Positions 33,502 through 43,785 of a stretch of 64,000 nt of DNA are shown piece by piece (position 1 is the first letter of the stretch; each line of letters begins with the position of its first letter). The notes beneath the pieces were generated by a model. The model had not been told where the DNA came from, ran no database searches, and saw only the letters and a list, made by a program, of their open reading frames with translations. The position numbers and the translations under genes were made by a program. The DNA is from an uncultured Lachnoclostridium sp. GTDB taxonomy: Bacteria > Bacillota > Clostridia > Lachnospirales > Lachnospiraceae. The stretch lies in assembly GCA_944376715.1 (NCBI GenBank), contig CALWDO010000003.1:114608-178607 (forward strand), written 5' to 3'.

Positions 33502-35316
33502 TTATTTATCGTCCAGTTTCAATACGCTCATAAACGCTTTCTGCGGGATTTCCACATTGCCGATCTGGCGCATACGCTTCTTTCCTTCTTTCTGTTTTTC
33601 CAGAAGTTTCCGTTTCCGCGTAATATCGCCGCCATAACACTTCGCAAGCACATCCTTGCGCATGGCTTTCACAGTCTCGCGGGCAATGATCTTTCCGCCC
33701 ACCGCAGCCTGAATGGGAATCTCAAACAGATGCCTCGGGATCTCTTCTTTCAGTTTCTCGCACATCTTCCGTCCTCTCTCATACGCGGAATCTCCGTGCA
33801 CGATAAACGAGAGCGCGTCCACTTCCTCCTTATTAATCAGAATATCCAGCTTGACCAGATTAGACTGGACATAACCTTTAAATTCATAGTCAAAGGAAGC
33901 ATAGCCCCTGGATCTGGACTTCAGCGCGTCGAAGAAATCATAAATGATCTCGTTCAGAGGCAGATCATACTTCAGAAGCGCACGGGTCGCTTCAATGTAT
34001 TCCATCCCCAGATACACCCCGCGCCGCTCCTGGCAGAGCTCCATGATCGGCCCGATAAATTCCGTCGTTACCATGATCTCCGCGCTGACCACCGGTTCTT
34101 CCATATAATCGATCTCTGACGGATCCGGAAGGTTGGAAGGATTGGTCAGCTCGATCATCTCTCCGTTGGTTTTGTGCACGCGGTAGATAACGCCGGGAGC
34201 CGTCGTCACCAGATCCAGATTGTACTCCCGTTCCAGACGCTCCTGTACAATCTCCAGATGCAAAAGTCCCAGGAAGCCGCAGCGGAATCCGAATCCCAGC
34301 GCGGCGGAAGTCTCCGGCTCAAACTGCAGCGCCGCGTCGTTGAGCTGCAGTTTTTCCAGCGCGTCACGCAGATCCGGATATTTGGCGCCGTCGGCCGGAT
34401 ACAGGCCGCAGTACACCATAGACTGTACTTTCTTATATCCCGGCAAAGGCTCCGCGCACGGATTGGACCGGTCTGTCACCGTATCGCCCACCCGCGTATC
34501 TTTCACATTTTTAATGCTTCCGGTGATATATCCTACCATACCGGCGCTCAGTTCGTCGCAGGGAATAAACTGGCCCGCGCCAAAATATCCCACTTCCACT
34601 ACTTCTGCCTCCGCGCCGGTGGCCATCATGCGGATCGGCGTTCCTTTGCGGACCGTGCCCTCCTTAACACGGCAGAAAATAATAACTCCTTTGTAAGAGT
34701 CATACAGAGAGTCAAAGATCAAAGCCTGCAGCGGCGCCTCCGGATCTCCCTGGGGAGCCGGAATCTTTTTGATGATCTGCTCCAATACTTCATCTACATT
34801 TTCACCGGTCTTCGCCGAGATCCGAGGCGCGTCCTGCGCTTCGATACCGATCACATCCTCGATCTCCTCGATGACCCGTTCCGGATCCGCGCTTGGCAGG
34901 TCGATCTTGTTGATCACCGGCATCACTTCCAGGTCATGATCCAGCGCCAGATACACATTAGCCAGGGTCTGCGCCTCAATACCCTGAGCCGCGTCCACTA
35001 CCAGAATCGCTCCTTCACAGGCCGCCAGGCTCCTGGACACTTCATAGTTAAAATCCACATGTCCGGGAGTATCGATCAGGTTGAAGATATATTCTTCCCC
35101 ATCCTTCGCTTTATATATGGTACGGACTGCCTGAGCCTTGATGGTGATGCCTCTCTCCCGTTCCAGATCCATATTGTCCAGAACCTGGGACTGCATCTCC
35201 CGGCTGGTCAGAAGCCCGGTTTTCTCAATGATCCGATCGGCCAGGGTAGATTTCCCATGGTCAATATGCGCAACGATACAAAAGTTGCGGATCTTACTCT
35301 GGTCTATTGTCGCCAT
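33502..35316 (-). CDS. lepA: Elongation factor 4 (LepA)
   Basis: 604-residue ribosomal GTPase, highly conserved. G1 [10 protein letters not shown]3 DTPGHVDF, G4 NKIDLP and the unique C-terminal LepA domain ([20 protein letters not shown] and [16 protein letters not shown]) are clear. It back-translocates or rescues ribosomes under stress. Located between hemW and spoIIP, the conserved Clostridia order. Normal length and start. Confidence 0.98.
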   Translation of the reverse strand: MATIDQSKIRNFCIVAHIDHGKSTLADRIIEKTGLLTSREMQSQVLDNMDLERERGITIKAQAVRTIYKAKDGEEYIFNLIDTPGHVDFNYEVSRSLAACEGAILVVDAAQGIEAQTLANVYLALDHDLEVMPVINKIDLPSADPERVIEEIEDVIGIEAQDAPRISAKTGENVDEVLEQIIKKIPAPQGDPEAPLQALIFDSLYDSYKGVIIFCRVKEGTVRKGTPIRMMATGAEAEVVEVGYFGAGQFIPCDELSAGMVGYITGSIKNVKDTRVGDTVTDRSNPCAEPLPGYKKVQSMVYCGLYPADGAKYPDLRDALEKLQLNDAALQFEPETSAALGFGFRCGFLGLLHLEIVQERLEREYNLDLVTTAPGVIYRVHKTNGEMIELTNPSNLPDPSEIDYMEEPVVSAEIMVTTEFIGPIMELCQERRGVYLGMEYIEATRALLKYDLPLNEIIYDFFDALKSRSRGYASFDYEFKGYVQSNLVKLDILINKEEVDALSFIVHGDSAYERGRKMCEKLKEEIPRHLFEIPIQAAVGGKIIARETVKAMRKDVLAKCYGGDITRKRKLLEKQKEGKKRMRQIGNVEIPQKAFMSVLKLDDK

Positions 35317-35362
35317 TTATTCTCCTCCGTTCAATCTTACACTTACTCATCATATTAATATA

Positions 35363-36658
35363 TCACGGATTAAAAACCTTATCAAGCACATCCGCCAGCG
35401 GTTCCATGGCGTTTAACATTTCCTGAAGCGTATTCGTCTGCGCCCCGGCCTCGATCAGCAGCGCCTTATCACTCAGGTGCAGGTTGTAACGGAGACTTTT
35501 CAGGTATATGTTCCGGGTAAAGCCGGGATAATACTGTTCACAGAACAATTTCAGCTGAAGAGTCAGCGCCAGATTGTCTTCTATATACGGATTGTACAGA
35601 TAGTCAATCGGTCCGTTTTTCTTACTCATGCTCAGGCCGTTGAAAAACATCAGTTTGGCTGTGGGTTTTCCACCTATCTCCGTCACCAGGTGCGTCCCTT
35701 CGGCCACGCCGTCCCGGTGGAGATCGATAACCGCCTGAACGGAAGGAGTCTCCGCCAGGATGGCGCTGATCTCATCCTCCGCCTTACTGTAGGCTTCATT
35801 CCGGTCCAGTTTCCCGTCCACAAGATCATAGACGCTGGTCACATGCATCACATCATATCCCTTTTCCCGCAGAAGCTCCGCCAGATACTCGCCCACGCCC
35901 ACGATCGTGGTGCTGTTGTCTCCCGGTACGGAATCTACGAACCCTTCCTGGGAATGGGTGTGGTAGATCAGAATCTGGGGGCCGTCCACGTCCATATTGA
36001 TGCTCATATCTTTTCCCAGCAGCTTTTCCGCATTCAGCTGATCCGGCGTCACGGTCGTATTGCTTTCCATAGTGTAAAAATGGCTGAATAAAAAGTCAAA
36101 ATCTGCCAGTTCTTCCAGGTTGTAGATGGTTCCGGCCGCCACCGGCTCCGCCGCGGCCGCCTCCGTCTCCTGGCTGGCCAGATCCGCCTGCTGCTGCAGT
36201 TCTTCCTGTTGTCTTGCCGCCTCTTCTTCCACTGCCTGCTCGTTCTCCGCCTCTGCCAGTGCTTCCACGTCATAAGCCTGACCGTTCTCATCGGTTTCAT
36301 TTTCGTCATGGACGCCTCCGGTCACCAGCATCTCATATGTGGCCGCGCTCTCCAGCGTATCCATCTGCACCGCGCCGTTCTGCAGACGATACAGGGGATG
36401 CATTGCCAGCACCCTTTCTATGTACCACTCATACCACGTACCCGCCTCTTCCTGGTCTTCCTCCAGAAACATACCGGGATACAGGCATCGGACAGCGTTT
36501 TTCAAAAACGCTTCCCGCACTGTATCCCCTCCGTTTTTTATCATACCGGCCATATCACCTGTCCAGAATCTTTGTCCGCCCACAAATACAATATAAAACC
36601 CCAGGCAGAAAAAGATAAACCAGAGCGCCCGGTTCAATAACTTCGTCCAAACATTCAT
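35363..36658 (-). CDS. spoIIP: Stage II sporulation protein P
   Basis: 431 residues. An N-terminal membrane helix (LWFIFFCLGFYIVFVGG), a long Ala/Glu/Gln-rich region and a C-terminal SpoIIP domain that is a peptidoglycan amidase/endopeptidase of engulfment. Zinc ligands are in ILIYHTHSQEGF, LLIEAGAQTNT and the DLHRDG segment. The gene lies between gpr and lepA as in other spore formers. It is active in the mother cell with SpoIID and SpoIIM. Confidence 0.95.
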   Translation of the reverse strand: MNVWTKLLNRALWFIFFCLGFYIVFVGGQRFWTGDMAGMIKNGGDTVREAFLKNAVRCLYPGMFLEEDQEEAGTWYEWYIERVLAMHPLYRLQNGAVQMDTLESAATYEMLVTGGVHDENETDENGQAYDVEALAEAENEQAVEEEAARQQEELQQQADLASQETEAAAAEPVAAGTIYNLEELADFDFLFSHFYTMESNTTVTPDQLNAEKLLGKDMSINMDVDGPQILIYHTHSQEGFVDSVPGDNSTTIVGVGEYLAELLREKGYDVMHVTSVYDLVDGKLDRNEAYSKAEDEISAILAETPSVQAVIDLHRDGVAEGTHLVTEIGGKPTAKLMFFNGLSMSKKNGPIDYLYNPYIEDNLALTLQLKLFCEQYYPGFTRNIYLKSLRYNLHLSDKALLIEAGAQTNTLQEMLNAMEPLADVLDKVFNP

Positions 36659-36701
36659 ATAAGCATCCCCACCATTTTATTATATGGAAGAGATCCTCTT
36701 T

Positions 36702-37574
36702 CTATGACCGGGCCTCCATCTGAAACGCCATATTCATGGCTTCCGAAAGTGTAAAGCTCAGCTGCTTGATCGTCTCGTCAATATTTTTCGGCGTTACAAA
36801 CATCCCGTTCAGATGCGGGGGCATCTGCTCGCAGTTTCCGCTCGCATCGTATATGATCGCCGCCGCTTCCACTACCGTCGGTACCCCGATGGCGATCACC
36901 GGAATTCCCAGACTCTCTCTGGTCAGGCTGCTGCGGTGGTTCCCCACACCGGATCCCGGCTGGATTCCGGTATCCGTCAGCTGGATCGTCCTGCTCAGCC
37001 TGCGAGTACTCCTTGCCGCCAGTGCGTCCACCACGATCAGCAGATCCGGCTCCGTCTGGGCCACAATCCCCTGAATAATCTCGGAAGTCTCCATGCCGGT
37101 CTGGGCCATTACCCCCGGCACGATCCCGCTCACCTGGTTGACGCTTTCCGTCCCCATGACCTGTTTCCCGTACTCCCGGATCAGATGTCTGGTAATCAGA
37201 AGATTGGAGACTGCTTCCGGGCCCAGGGCATCCGGCGTCACATCCCGGTTCCCCAGACCGGCCACCAGGATCGAGCGCTCCTTTTCCGCTCCCATCAGTT
37301 CCCGCAGACATTTCGCCAGCACTTCTGAAATCTCCCGATGATAATCTTCATCCGGCGTAGCCATGCCGGGGGCTTCCAGAGTCAGGTAAGTCCCGATGGG
37401 CTTTCCCATCTCTTTGGCGCCTCGCTCGGTCAGTATCCGGACTCTGGTCAGACGGATATCTCTCTTCTCATCATATTCCTCTTCTACCTCTACGCCGTGA
37501 ACCTCTGTTTCGCTTCCTTCAAAGCTCTCCCGTGCTTCCAGCGCCAGATCTGTCCTTATCCGAAAACGTTCCAT
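36702..37574 (-). CDS. gpr: Spore germination protease Gpr
   Basis: 290-residue endopeptidase (family A25) that degrades the small acid-soluble proteins of spores during germination. The N-terminus FRIRTDLALEARES contains the sequence cut during self-processing. Other family features are VAGLGNRDVTPDALGP and LLIVVDALAARSTRRL. The frame is open 23 codons upstream, but the ATG at MERFRIRTDLA has AAAGGAG upstream. Followed by spoIIP after 43 bases; divergent from rpsT. Confidence 0.95.
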   Translation of the reverse strand: MERFRIRTDLALEARESFEGSETEVHGVEVEEEYDEKRDIRLTRVRILTERGAKEMGKPIGTYLTLEAPGMATPDEDYHREISEVLAKCLRELMGAEKERSILVAGLGNRDVTPDALGPEAVSNLLITRHLIREYGKQVMGTESVNQVSGIVPGVMAQTGMETSEIIQGIVAQTEPDLLIVVDALAARSTRRLSRTIQLTDTGIQPGSGVGNHRSSLTRESLGIPVIAIGVPTVVEAAAIIYDASGNCEQMPPHLNGMFVTPKNIDETIKQLSFTLSEAMNMAFQMEARS

Positions 37575-37636
37575 GTGCCTATTCTCCTTTTGTCCTGTAC
37601 TATTAACATTTTCCCTAAAAAAATGGAATTTATGTA

Positions 37637-37665
37637 TTGACACCCGGAATCCTTTCGACTAGAAT
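37637..37665 (+). promoter_or_regulatory. Promoter of rpsT
   Basis: Perfect TTGACA and TAGAAT boxes 17 bases apart, about 100 bases upstream of the rpsT start. Confidence 0.75.
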
Positions 37666-37765
37666 ATACTCGTGTGTTTCCATGCAAAGCTTTACCGTGT
37701 CTCGCTTTCATGACGCACGTGATTGATATAATAATTAGAGAGTATATAATTTGGAGGTGCACAAA

Positions 37766-38029
37766 TTGGCTAACATTAAGTCTGCAAAGAAAAGAATCTT
37801 AGTTACCGAGACCAGAACTGCCCGCAATAAGGCGATTAAATCTGAAGTGAAGACGATGGTGAAAAAAGTATACGCCGCTATCGATTCCAATGATCAGGAA
37901 GCTGCAAAAGCTGCTCTGAGAGCTGCTGTTTCTACCATGAACAAAGCAACTTCTAAAGGCGTTTACCATAAGAACACCACTTCCAGAAAGATTTCCCGTC
38001 TGCAGAAAGCTGTAAACGAGATGGCTTAA
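37766..38029 (+). CDS. rpsT: Small ribosomal subunit protein S20
   Basis: 87 residues, normal S20 length, starting with ANIKSAKKRILVTETRTARN and ending with KISRLQKAVNEMA. The start is a TTG just after GGAGGTG; an earlier in-frame TTG would add five residues unlike the family. Plus-strand single gene with a TTGACA/TAGAAT promoter and its own terminator, divergent from gpr. Weak TTG starts are common for S20 and part of its autoregulation in other bacteria. Confidence 0.97.
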   Translation: MANIKSAKKRILVTETRTARNKAIKSEVKTMVKKVYAAIDSNDQEAAKAALRAAVSTMNKATSKGVYHKNTTSRKISRLQKAVNEMA

Positions 38030-38044
38030 TCCTGACTATAGACA

Positions 38045-38079
38045 AAAACGGCTGGTACCGTCATGCCAGCCGTTTTTTT
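38045..38079 (+). terminator. Intrinsic terminator after rpsT
   Basis: Stem AAAACGGCTGG / CCAGCCGTTTT with a short loop, followed by TTTTTTT. Confidence 0.93.
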
Positions 38080-38139
38080 ATTTCCGCGGTCAGCGAACCA
38101 AATGGACATACCTGCATGTCTATTTGGCTCGCCGGAGAT

Positions 38140-39117
38140 TCATCCGCTGTATTTCATAATCAGGAGTTCCACGCCGATCTGGTCTCCCAGCCTTCCCGTT
38201 TTCACCAGCTCCTCCGTCTCTATACAGTCCTCCACCGCTTTTCGCAGCACCGAGGAAGTAAACTTCCTGCATTGGGACAGATATTTTCCCAGCGCGAAAG
38301 GGGGCACGCCTGCTTTTTTCGCCATTTCCCCTTTTTCCATCCCCTGCCCGGACAGGCTTTTCAGCTGCAGGAGCTGATTGAACTGTCTGGCGATCAGGAA
38401 CAGGATCCGCATGGGAGGCTCTTTCATCGCCAGAAGATCCGCATACAGATCCAGCGCCTTCTGCTGGTTTTTCTCCGTGATCGCCTGTATCATCTCGAAA
38501 ATACGGTTCTCCGTCTGCTCCGTACAGATCTCCTCCACATCCTTCGTGGTGATCACATCCCGTCCCATGGTATAGCAGAGAAGCTTTTCCAGTTCTCGTT
38601 CGATATTCTCCATATCAGAACCGGTACGCCCCAGAAAAGCATGCATGGTCTCTTCTGTGATATTCTTTCCTTCTTTTTTTAAGATCCCCAGTACCCATCT
38701 GGCAAGCGTCCGTTCATCCTGTCTCTTGAACTCCACCACCCGGCCGGTATTTTTAATCGCCTTGTAAACTTTGCCTCTCTTGTCCACCTCTGTCTCAGAA
38801 AAGATGATGCAGGTACTTTCCGGAATATCCGGAATATACTCCGCCATCTCCGGGCACGCGTTTTTGGCGAAACCGCTGTCCTCTATCAGAATCACTCTGC
38901 GCTCCGCGAAAAAAGGCATCGTCTCCGCCAGGTCAATAATCTCCTTCGGATTTATCCCTTTTCCCTCGTAAACAGACACATTCATCGTATCCTCCGGATC
39001 GATCAGGGCGTCCCGGAGCCGTTTCCGGTACTGGTTGCGCAGATATGCTTCCTCTCCGGTCAGGAGATACACTCTCTTAAACTGTCTGTTTTTGATGTCT
39101 TCCATCAGCATTTTCAT
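38140..39117 (-). CDS. holA: DNA polymerase III subunit delta
   Basis: 325-residue clamp-loader subunit that opens the sliding clamp. The start MEDIKNRQFKRVYLLTGEEA, the AAA-like N-terminal fold and the C-terminal collar domain (MKEPPMRILFLIARQFNQLL then LRKAVEDCIETEELVKTGRL) match HolA. Downstream of comEC in the same direction, a very common order in Firmicutes (comEA, comEC, holA, rpsT). Confidence 0.95.
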   Translation of the reverse strand: MKMLMEDIKNRQFKRVYLLTGEEAYLRNQYRKRLRDALIDPEDTMNVSVYEGKGINPKEIIDLAETMPFFAERRVILIEDSGFAKNACPEMAEYIPDIPESTCIIFSETEVDKRGKVYKAIKNTGRVVEFKRQDERTLARWVLGILKKEGKNITEETMHAFLGRTGSDMENIERELEKLLCYTMGRDVITTKDVEEICTEQTENRIFEMIQAITEKNQQKALDLYADLLAMKEPPMRILFLIARQFNQLLQLKSLSGQGMEKGEMAKKAGVPPFALGKYLSQCRKFTSSVLRKAVEDCIETEELVKTGRLGDQIGVELLIMKYSG

Positions 39118-39198
39118 AATCCGGTTCCATTCCTCGCAGCCAAAAATTCTTGATTACTGTATTATATCATGTCCTCCAAAGTCCAACAATCAAAGATT

Positions 39199-41424
39199 TT
39201 ACGGATCTGCCGTCCGGCCGCTTCTGTATTTCCGCACTCTTACTGTCTCTCCATCCGTCCATATCCGCACCGCTCCGGCATCTTTCGTGATAAATACCCG
39301 GCATCCTGTATCTGCCAGCCGCTGAAGCGTCTCTTCTCCCGGATGTCCGTATGTATTTGAAGCGCTGCAGGAGATCAGCCCCACCTCCGGGCAAATGTAC
39401 CGCAGGAACTCATCGCAGGACGAGTACCTGGAACCATGGTGCGCCACCTTCAGAACCTCCACATCCTGGAGGGTCCCGCTGCGGATGATGCGCCGTTCCG
39501 CATATTCCCCGATATCTCCGGTAAAAAGCATCTGAAATTCCCCATATTCCAACAGCAGCACCATGGACAGTTCATTGCGGTCTCCCAAAGACAGATTCTG
39601 CTCCGGCCAGAGACAGGTCAGAGAAACACTTTCTCCCGAAAGGAGATCTCCCGCTCCCATGTACCGCAGCGGGATCCCTGCCTCCTGAAAGATACGTTCC
39701 AGCTCCAGGTAATTGTCATCTTTCTCGGAAACTGCAGGCAGCACGGCGCAGCCGATCCGGACGCCGCCTGCTTCCCCGCTGTCCTGCGCCAGTTCTTTTA
39801 AGCCGCTCACATGATCCTGGTCCGCATGAGATACCATCATATAGTCCACTTTCCGGATTCCTCCCGCCTTCAGGAACGGAAGAATCCGGTAGCTTCCCAC
39901 CTCCGACTCGCTGGTGCTTCCCCCGTCCAGCAAGAACGTAGTCCCGTCCGGACTCTGCACAACAAAAGAATCTCCCTGCCCCACGTCCAACATAGTAATC
40001 TCCAGACCGCTCCTGATCCTCACGCACATCAGCGCCGCGCAGAGCCCGAAAGCTGCCAGGCTGATAACGAGGACCCTTTTCTTCGGCCGGAACGGCTCCT
40101 TCTTTAACCAGTATTTCTTTCGCCTCTTCTCTTTATACAAAAACCAGAGTCCTGTGGCTGCCGCCGCATAATAGAGCATCATCTTTCCCGTTCCCGGATC
40201 TCCCACCGACAGGACCGATCCTGGCAAGGACAGGCAGAGACTGCCCGCACGGTCATAGATTTCCAGGATCAGGTGGCAGGGAATTCCGAAAATCCCCGCC
40301 GCCTGCAGCGAGAAAAGGCCCGTGATCCCGCATAAGATACCGCAGACCATCAATCCGCTCATAAGCGGGATCACCAGCAGATTTAAAAAAGTTGAATAGA
40401 GGGGATAGGTAAAGAAAAAATGGAACAGCAGCGGCAATGTCAGAAACATTACCGACAGACTGACGCTAAACGACTGCGTCGGCCCGCTCATCCTGGGGCG
40501 GTACAGCTTCCAGAGGGGCTGAAACAATGCGATCGCCAGAACAGCTCCAAAAGAGAGCAAAAAGGCGCTCTGCCTGGCATTCAGCGGATCCGTCAGCATC
40601 AGGATCAGCGCGGCCGTACCGATCGCCGTCAGCATGTCATAGGTCCTGCCCGCCATATCCGCCAGAATAGACAGGCTGCACATCAGTACCGCCCGGAGAG
40701 CGGATACGGATCCTCCGGTCGTCCAGCCGTATGCGCACAGGAACATAATCGAAGGTATTCCGGCCAGGAGGCAGGAACCGCACAGTCTTTTCAGGATTCG
40801 GTAGCTTCCCATCCCGATCAGAGATACGTGAAGCCCGGATATGGCCAGCAGATGGGAAATACCGTTTTTCTGATAAAACTCCTTTACTTCTGTGTCCAGT
40901 CCCTGCTTATCTCCCAGTACCATCGCGCTCACCAGCCCGCTGTCCCGTTCCGAAAGCACTGACCGATAGACGCCCCCGATCCGGCTTTTCACCGACAGCA
41001 AAAATGTCTGTACCGGCAGCGCCTTTCTCCCTATGACGGACACATGTTCCGCAAATACCGTATAGGAAATCCCCTGGCCCTCATAATGGAGCCTGGCGTC
41101 AAACTGTCCCGGATTGGTTGGTTCTTCTGTTGGATAAAGAGTTCCCGAAAGGGAAAGATACGTTCCCGGAGGATATACCTCCGTTCCGTCCAGATATATC
41201 AATAACGAGTCTTCCCGGAAATCTGACTGTCCGGTCCGGACTTCACAGTTCTGCAGCTCCAGCTGCATACCCTCTTCTCTTTCTGTATAACGGCTGACCT
41301 GTCCTGTGATCTGCGCTTCGCATTTATCTGTCACCTGCCGGGGTTCATAAAAGAACCCCGCAGGAATCAGACTCAGAACAAGAAACACGAACAGAGCCAG
41401 ACACGCTACCGGTCGTTGTCTCAT
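39199..41424 (-). CDS. comEC: DNA internalization/competence protein ComEC/Rec2
   Basis: 741-residue inner-membrane channel for DNA uptake. N-terminal DUF4131 region, central Competence domain with many helices (FYQKNGISHLLAISGLHVSL is the strongest signature), and a C-terminal metallo-beta-lactamase-like domain (MLDVGQGDSFVVQSPDGTTF, SHADQDHVSG, VAHHGSRYSS). The start overlaps the GerMN lipoprotein stop by four bases (ATGA). Full length, so DNA uptake is at least structurally possible. Confidence 0.95.
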   Translation of the reverse strand: MRQRPVACLALFVFLVLSLIPAGFFYEPRQVTDKCEAQITGQVSRYTEREEGMQLELQNCEVRTGQSDFREDSLLIYLDGTEVYPPGTYLSLSGTLYPTEEPTNPGQFDARLHYEGQGISYTVFAEHVSVIGRKALPVQTFLLSVKSRIGGVYRSVLSERDSGLVSAMVLGDKQGLDTEVKEFYQKNGISHLLAISGLHVSLIGMGSYRILKRLCGSCLLAGIPSIMFLCAYGWTTGGSVSALRAVLMCSLSILADMAGRTYDMLTAIGTAALILMLTDPLNARQSAFLLSFGAVLAIALFQPLWKLYRPRMSGPTQSFSVSLSVMFLTLPLLFHFFFTYPLYSTFLNLLVIPLMSGLMVCGILCGITGLFSLQAAGIFGIPCHLILEIYDRAGSLCLSLPGSVLSVGDPGTGKMMLYYAAAATGLWFLYKEKRRKKYWLKKEPFRPKKRVLVISLAAFGLCAALMCVRIRSGLEITMLDVGQGDSFVVQSPDGTTFLLDGGSTSESEVGSYRILPFLKAGGIRKVDYMMVSHADQDHVSGLKELAQDSGEAGGVRIGCAVLPAVSEKDDNYLELERIFQEAGIPLRYMGAGDLLSGESVSLTCLWPEQNLSLGDRNELSMVLLLEYGEFQMLFTGDIGEYAERRIIRSGTLQDVEVLKVAHHGSRYSSCDEFLRYICPEVGLISCSASNTYGHPGEETLQRLADTGCRVFITKDAGAVRIWTDGETVRVRKYRSGRTADP

Positions 41425-42335
41425 TCAATCAAATCCTCATTCATTTCAAAAGGCGTATTGAAACTGATGCCTTCCCGATACACCATATTGGTCTCTCCGT
41501 TGATACTGAACTGCACTTTCTGACAGGTCGTATTTTCTATCAGAGAATTTACAATCGAATATACAGGGATACTCTCCGCTACATTATAACCGCTTTCCAG
41601 GAAACCGTCGTCCAGGTTCACATAACAGATTCCATCCCTTACCGCGATGCTGACCAGCTTGGTCTCTGCGGGTATGGTCGGGTACGCGCCTTCAAAAGGC
41701 GGTCCGGCGATCAGCTGCTCCACAATCAGTTTCTCAAGCGTGATATTGCTGTCATACTCCATCGTCACATACAGGGGAACCAGCTTATCTCCGGCTTCGT
41801 TGGCATAATACAGAGTCAGATCTGCCGTCTGGTAAGCAGCCGGCTGTTCCCCGGCAGTCTCAATAAACTGATCCGCCGTCATCAGCCCCACTGCACTCCC
41901 GTCAGTATTCAGCAGCGGCTGGTCGGCTACACGGAATCCCACACATTCTACCTCCGGCACCTGGCACAGCGTCTTCACGATCGCCGCTCTGCTCAGGGCT
42001 TCATAGATCCTGGGAAGTTCCAGATATTCCATGGAAAGATCCAGATAAAGCTGATTCTGATCCATCTCCCAGCCTTCCACTTTGACGCTCTCCGGAAAAG
42101 GAGTCTTTAAAGTTTCATCAGAAGGAGGCGTCTTAAGCAGTTCCAGAAACGCTTCAACCATGCCTTCCGCGTCCGTCTCCGCCACGTCAATCCGCTCATA
42201 ATCCAAGCCTGTCTCGTCCTGATCCACATACCAGATCTGATAGCCGCTTCCCTCTTCCTCCTCGCTCTGTCCGGCGCATCCTGCCAGCGCCCAGACCAGA
42301 CTCAGCACAAAAAGAAACAGCGCCCACTTTTTCAT
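41421..42335 (-). CDS. GerMN-domain lipoprotein
   Basis: 304 residues with a lipoprotein signal peptide (MKKWALFLFVLSLVWALAGC, lipobox ALAGC). Two GerMN domains follow (about residues 60-160 and 185-290; the second has ICYVNLDDGFLESGYNVAES). GerM-type proteins help spore envelope assembly or act as lipoprotein partners of histidine kinases. The gene lies directly after the histidine kinase and overlaps comEC. Surface location is inferred from the lipobox. Confidence 0.88.
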   Translation of the reverse strand: MKKWALFLFVLSLVWALAGCAGQSEEEEGSGYQIWYVDQDETGLDYERIDVAETDAEGMVEAFLELLKTPPSDETLKTPFPESVKVEGWEMDQNQLYLDLSMEYLELPRIYEALSRAAIVKTLCQVPEVECVGFRVADQPLLNTDGSAVGLMTADQFIETAGEQPAAYQTADLTLYYANEAGDKLVPLYVTMEYDSNITLEKLIVEQLIAGPPFEGAYPTIPAETKLVSIAVRDGICYVNLDDGFLESGYNVAESIPVYSIVNSLIENTTCQKVQFSINGETNMVYREGISFNTPFEMNEDLIE

Positions 42336-42354
42336 GTATTTACTTCACCTCTGT

Positions 42355-43785
42355 CTATACGATATACCGGAGAGGAATCCTGACGGTAAACGTGGTTCCT
42401 TCTCCCACTACGCTCTGTACCTTGATGGCTCCTCCATGGGCAACCACCGCGTTCTTGGTAATGGCAAGTCCCAGGCCCGTACCGCCGATTTCTCTGGAAT
42501 GAGATTTGTCACAGCGGTAAAACCGTTCAAAAATATTGTCCAGAGACTCCTGCGGGATACCGATTCCGGAATCGCTGACCTTCACGTAAAAATATTTATG
42601 GTCCGCGTCCAGAGTCACCCTCACCCATCCGTTTTCTTTATTATATTTTATGGCGTTTTCTACCAGATTCGTAAAGGCGAGGGACAGTTTTGTAGCGTCG
42701 ATCTCCGCGCTCACGCTTCGGTTGCTCTCAAAAACCACTTCCACCTTCTCTTTTTCCGCAATAGGACGAAGCCTTTTCAGAATCTGTTCCAGAAACTCGT
42801 TGATATCCGTAACCGCCACATTCACCTCTGTGGTCTTCCGGTCCATCTTCACCAGAGTCAGCAGGTCGGAAATAATCGTATTCTCCCGGTCTATCTCTTC
42901 CGCAATATCTTTCATGAACTCCTGGTACAGCTCCACCGGAGCGCCTTCCTGAACCAGAAGAGAATCTGCCAGCACCTTCATGGACGCCAGCGGCGTCTTC
43001 AGTTCGTGGGACACATTGGAAACAAATTCCTGACGTGACTCCTCAATGCGGCGCAGTTTTGCCAGCATCAGGTTAAATGTGTCGGAAATCTTCTCCGTCT
43101 CCGTACAGTCATGGATATCCAGATCATCCGCCAGCGCTCCGTCCACCAGTCCGCTGACAGACTGGTTCATATGCCGGAGAGGTTTCACCAGCCAGTTGGA
43201 AAGGAGAATCGCCAATGCAAATACACAGATACCTATGGCTACCAGCCACGTCTCCATAGACTGACGGAGCGCTTCCAGATTGGCGGTCTGCGTATCTGTA
43301 GACGCCGTCACCAGGATCACTCCGATGATGGTCTGATCATTTTCTCCTCCGGTGGTGATCGGGACAGTCAACTCGATAAATCTGCCTCCCTGCCGGTAAT
43401 CCACAGTCTCGCCGCGGAAACACCGGATCACGCTCTCCGCTATGATCGTCTTACCGGACTCCAGATCATAGGTATCCTCCACAATCTTCAGGTCCTCGTC
43501 TATGATGATGATCCTGCCGTCATAGAGGGTCGCCAGCTGAGTCATCTCCCCTTCCAGGGTCTGGTTGTCCATGTTTTCAAAATAATTCGCACTGCTGAGC
43601 TGGGTTGCCAGAATCTGGCACTGATTCCGCACATCATTCCCCAGCTGGGTCATAGAAAGCCGGTCGTAGGACGCCAGAAAACCGCCCGCCACCATCAGAG
43701 CCGGAATGATACCGATCAGGATCAAAAAAACCATGATCCTGAAATTCAGGCTCCTGAGAAATTTTTTCACATTCATCTTAAGCAT
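42355..43785 (-). CDS. Sensor histidine kinase with HAMP domain
   Basis: 476 residues. Two membrane helices (near FRIMVFLILIGIIPALMVA and WLVAIGICVFALAILLSN) flank an extracellular sensor of about 140 residues. Then HAMP, HisKA (FVSNVSHELKTPLASM, phosphorylated His) and HATPase_c (NLVENAIKYN, GTGLGLAITK). Translationally coupled to the response regulator (8-base overlap). WalK-like in layout but without a PAS domain. The signal is unknown. Confidence 0.93.
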   Translation of the reverse strand: MLKMNVKKFLRSLNFRIMVFLILIGIIPALMVAGGFLASYDRLSMTQLGNDVRNQCQILATQLSSANYFENMDNQTLEGEMTQLATLYDGRIIIIDEDLKIVEDTYDLESGKTIIAESVIRCFRGETVDYRQGGRFIELTVPITTGGENDQTIIGVILVTASTDTQTANLEALRQSMETWLVAIGICVFALAILLSNWLVKPLRHMNQSVSGLVDGALADDLDIHDCTETEKISDTFNLMLAKLRRIEESRQEFVSNVSHELKTPLASMKVLADSLLVQEGAPVELYQEFMKDIAEEIDRENTIISDLLTLVKMDRKTTEVNVAVTDINEFLEQILKRLRPIAEKEKVEVVFESNRSVSAEIDATKLSLAFTNLVENAIKYNKENGWVRVTLDADHKYFYVKVSDSGIGIPQESLDNIFERFYRCDKSHSREIGGTGLGLAITKNAVVAHGGAIKVQSVVGEGTTFTVRIPLRYIV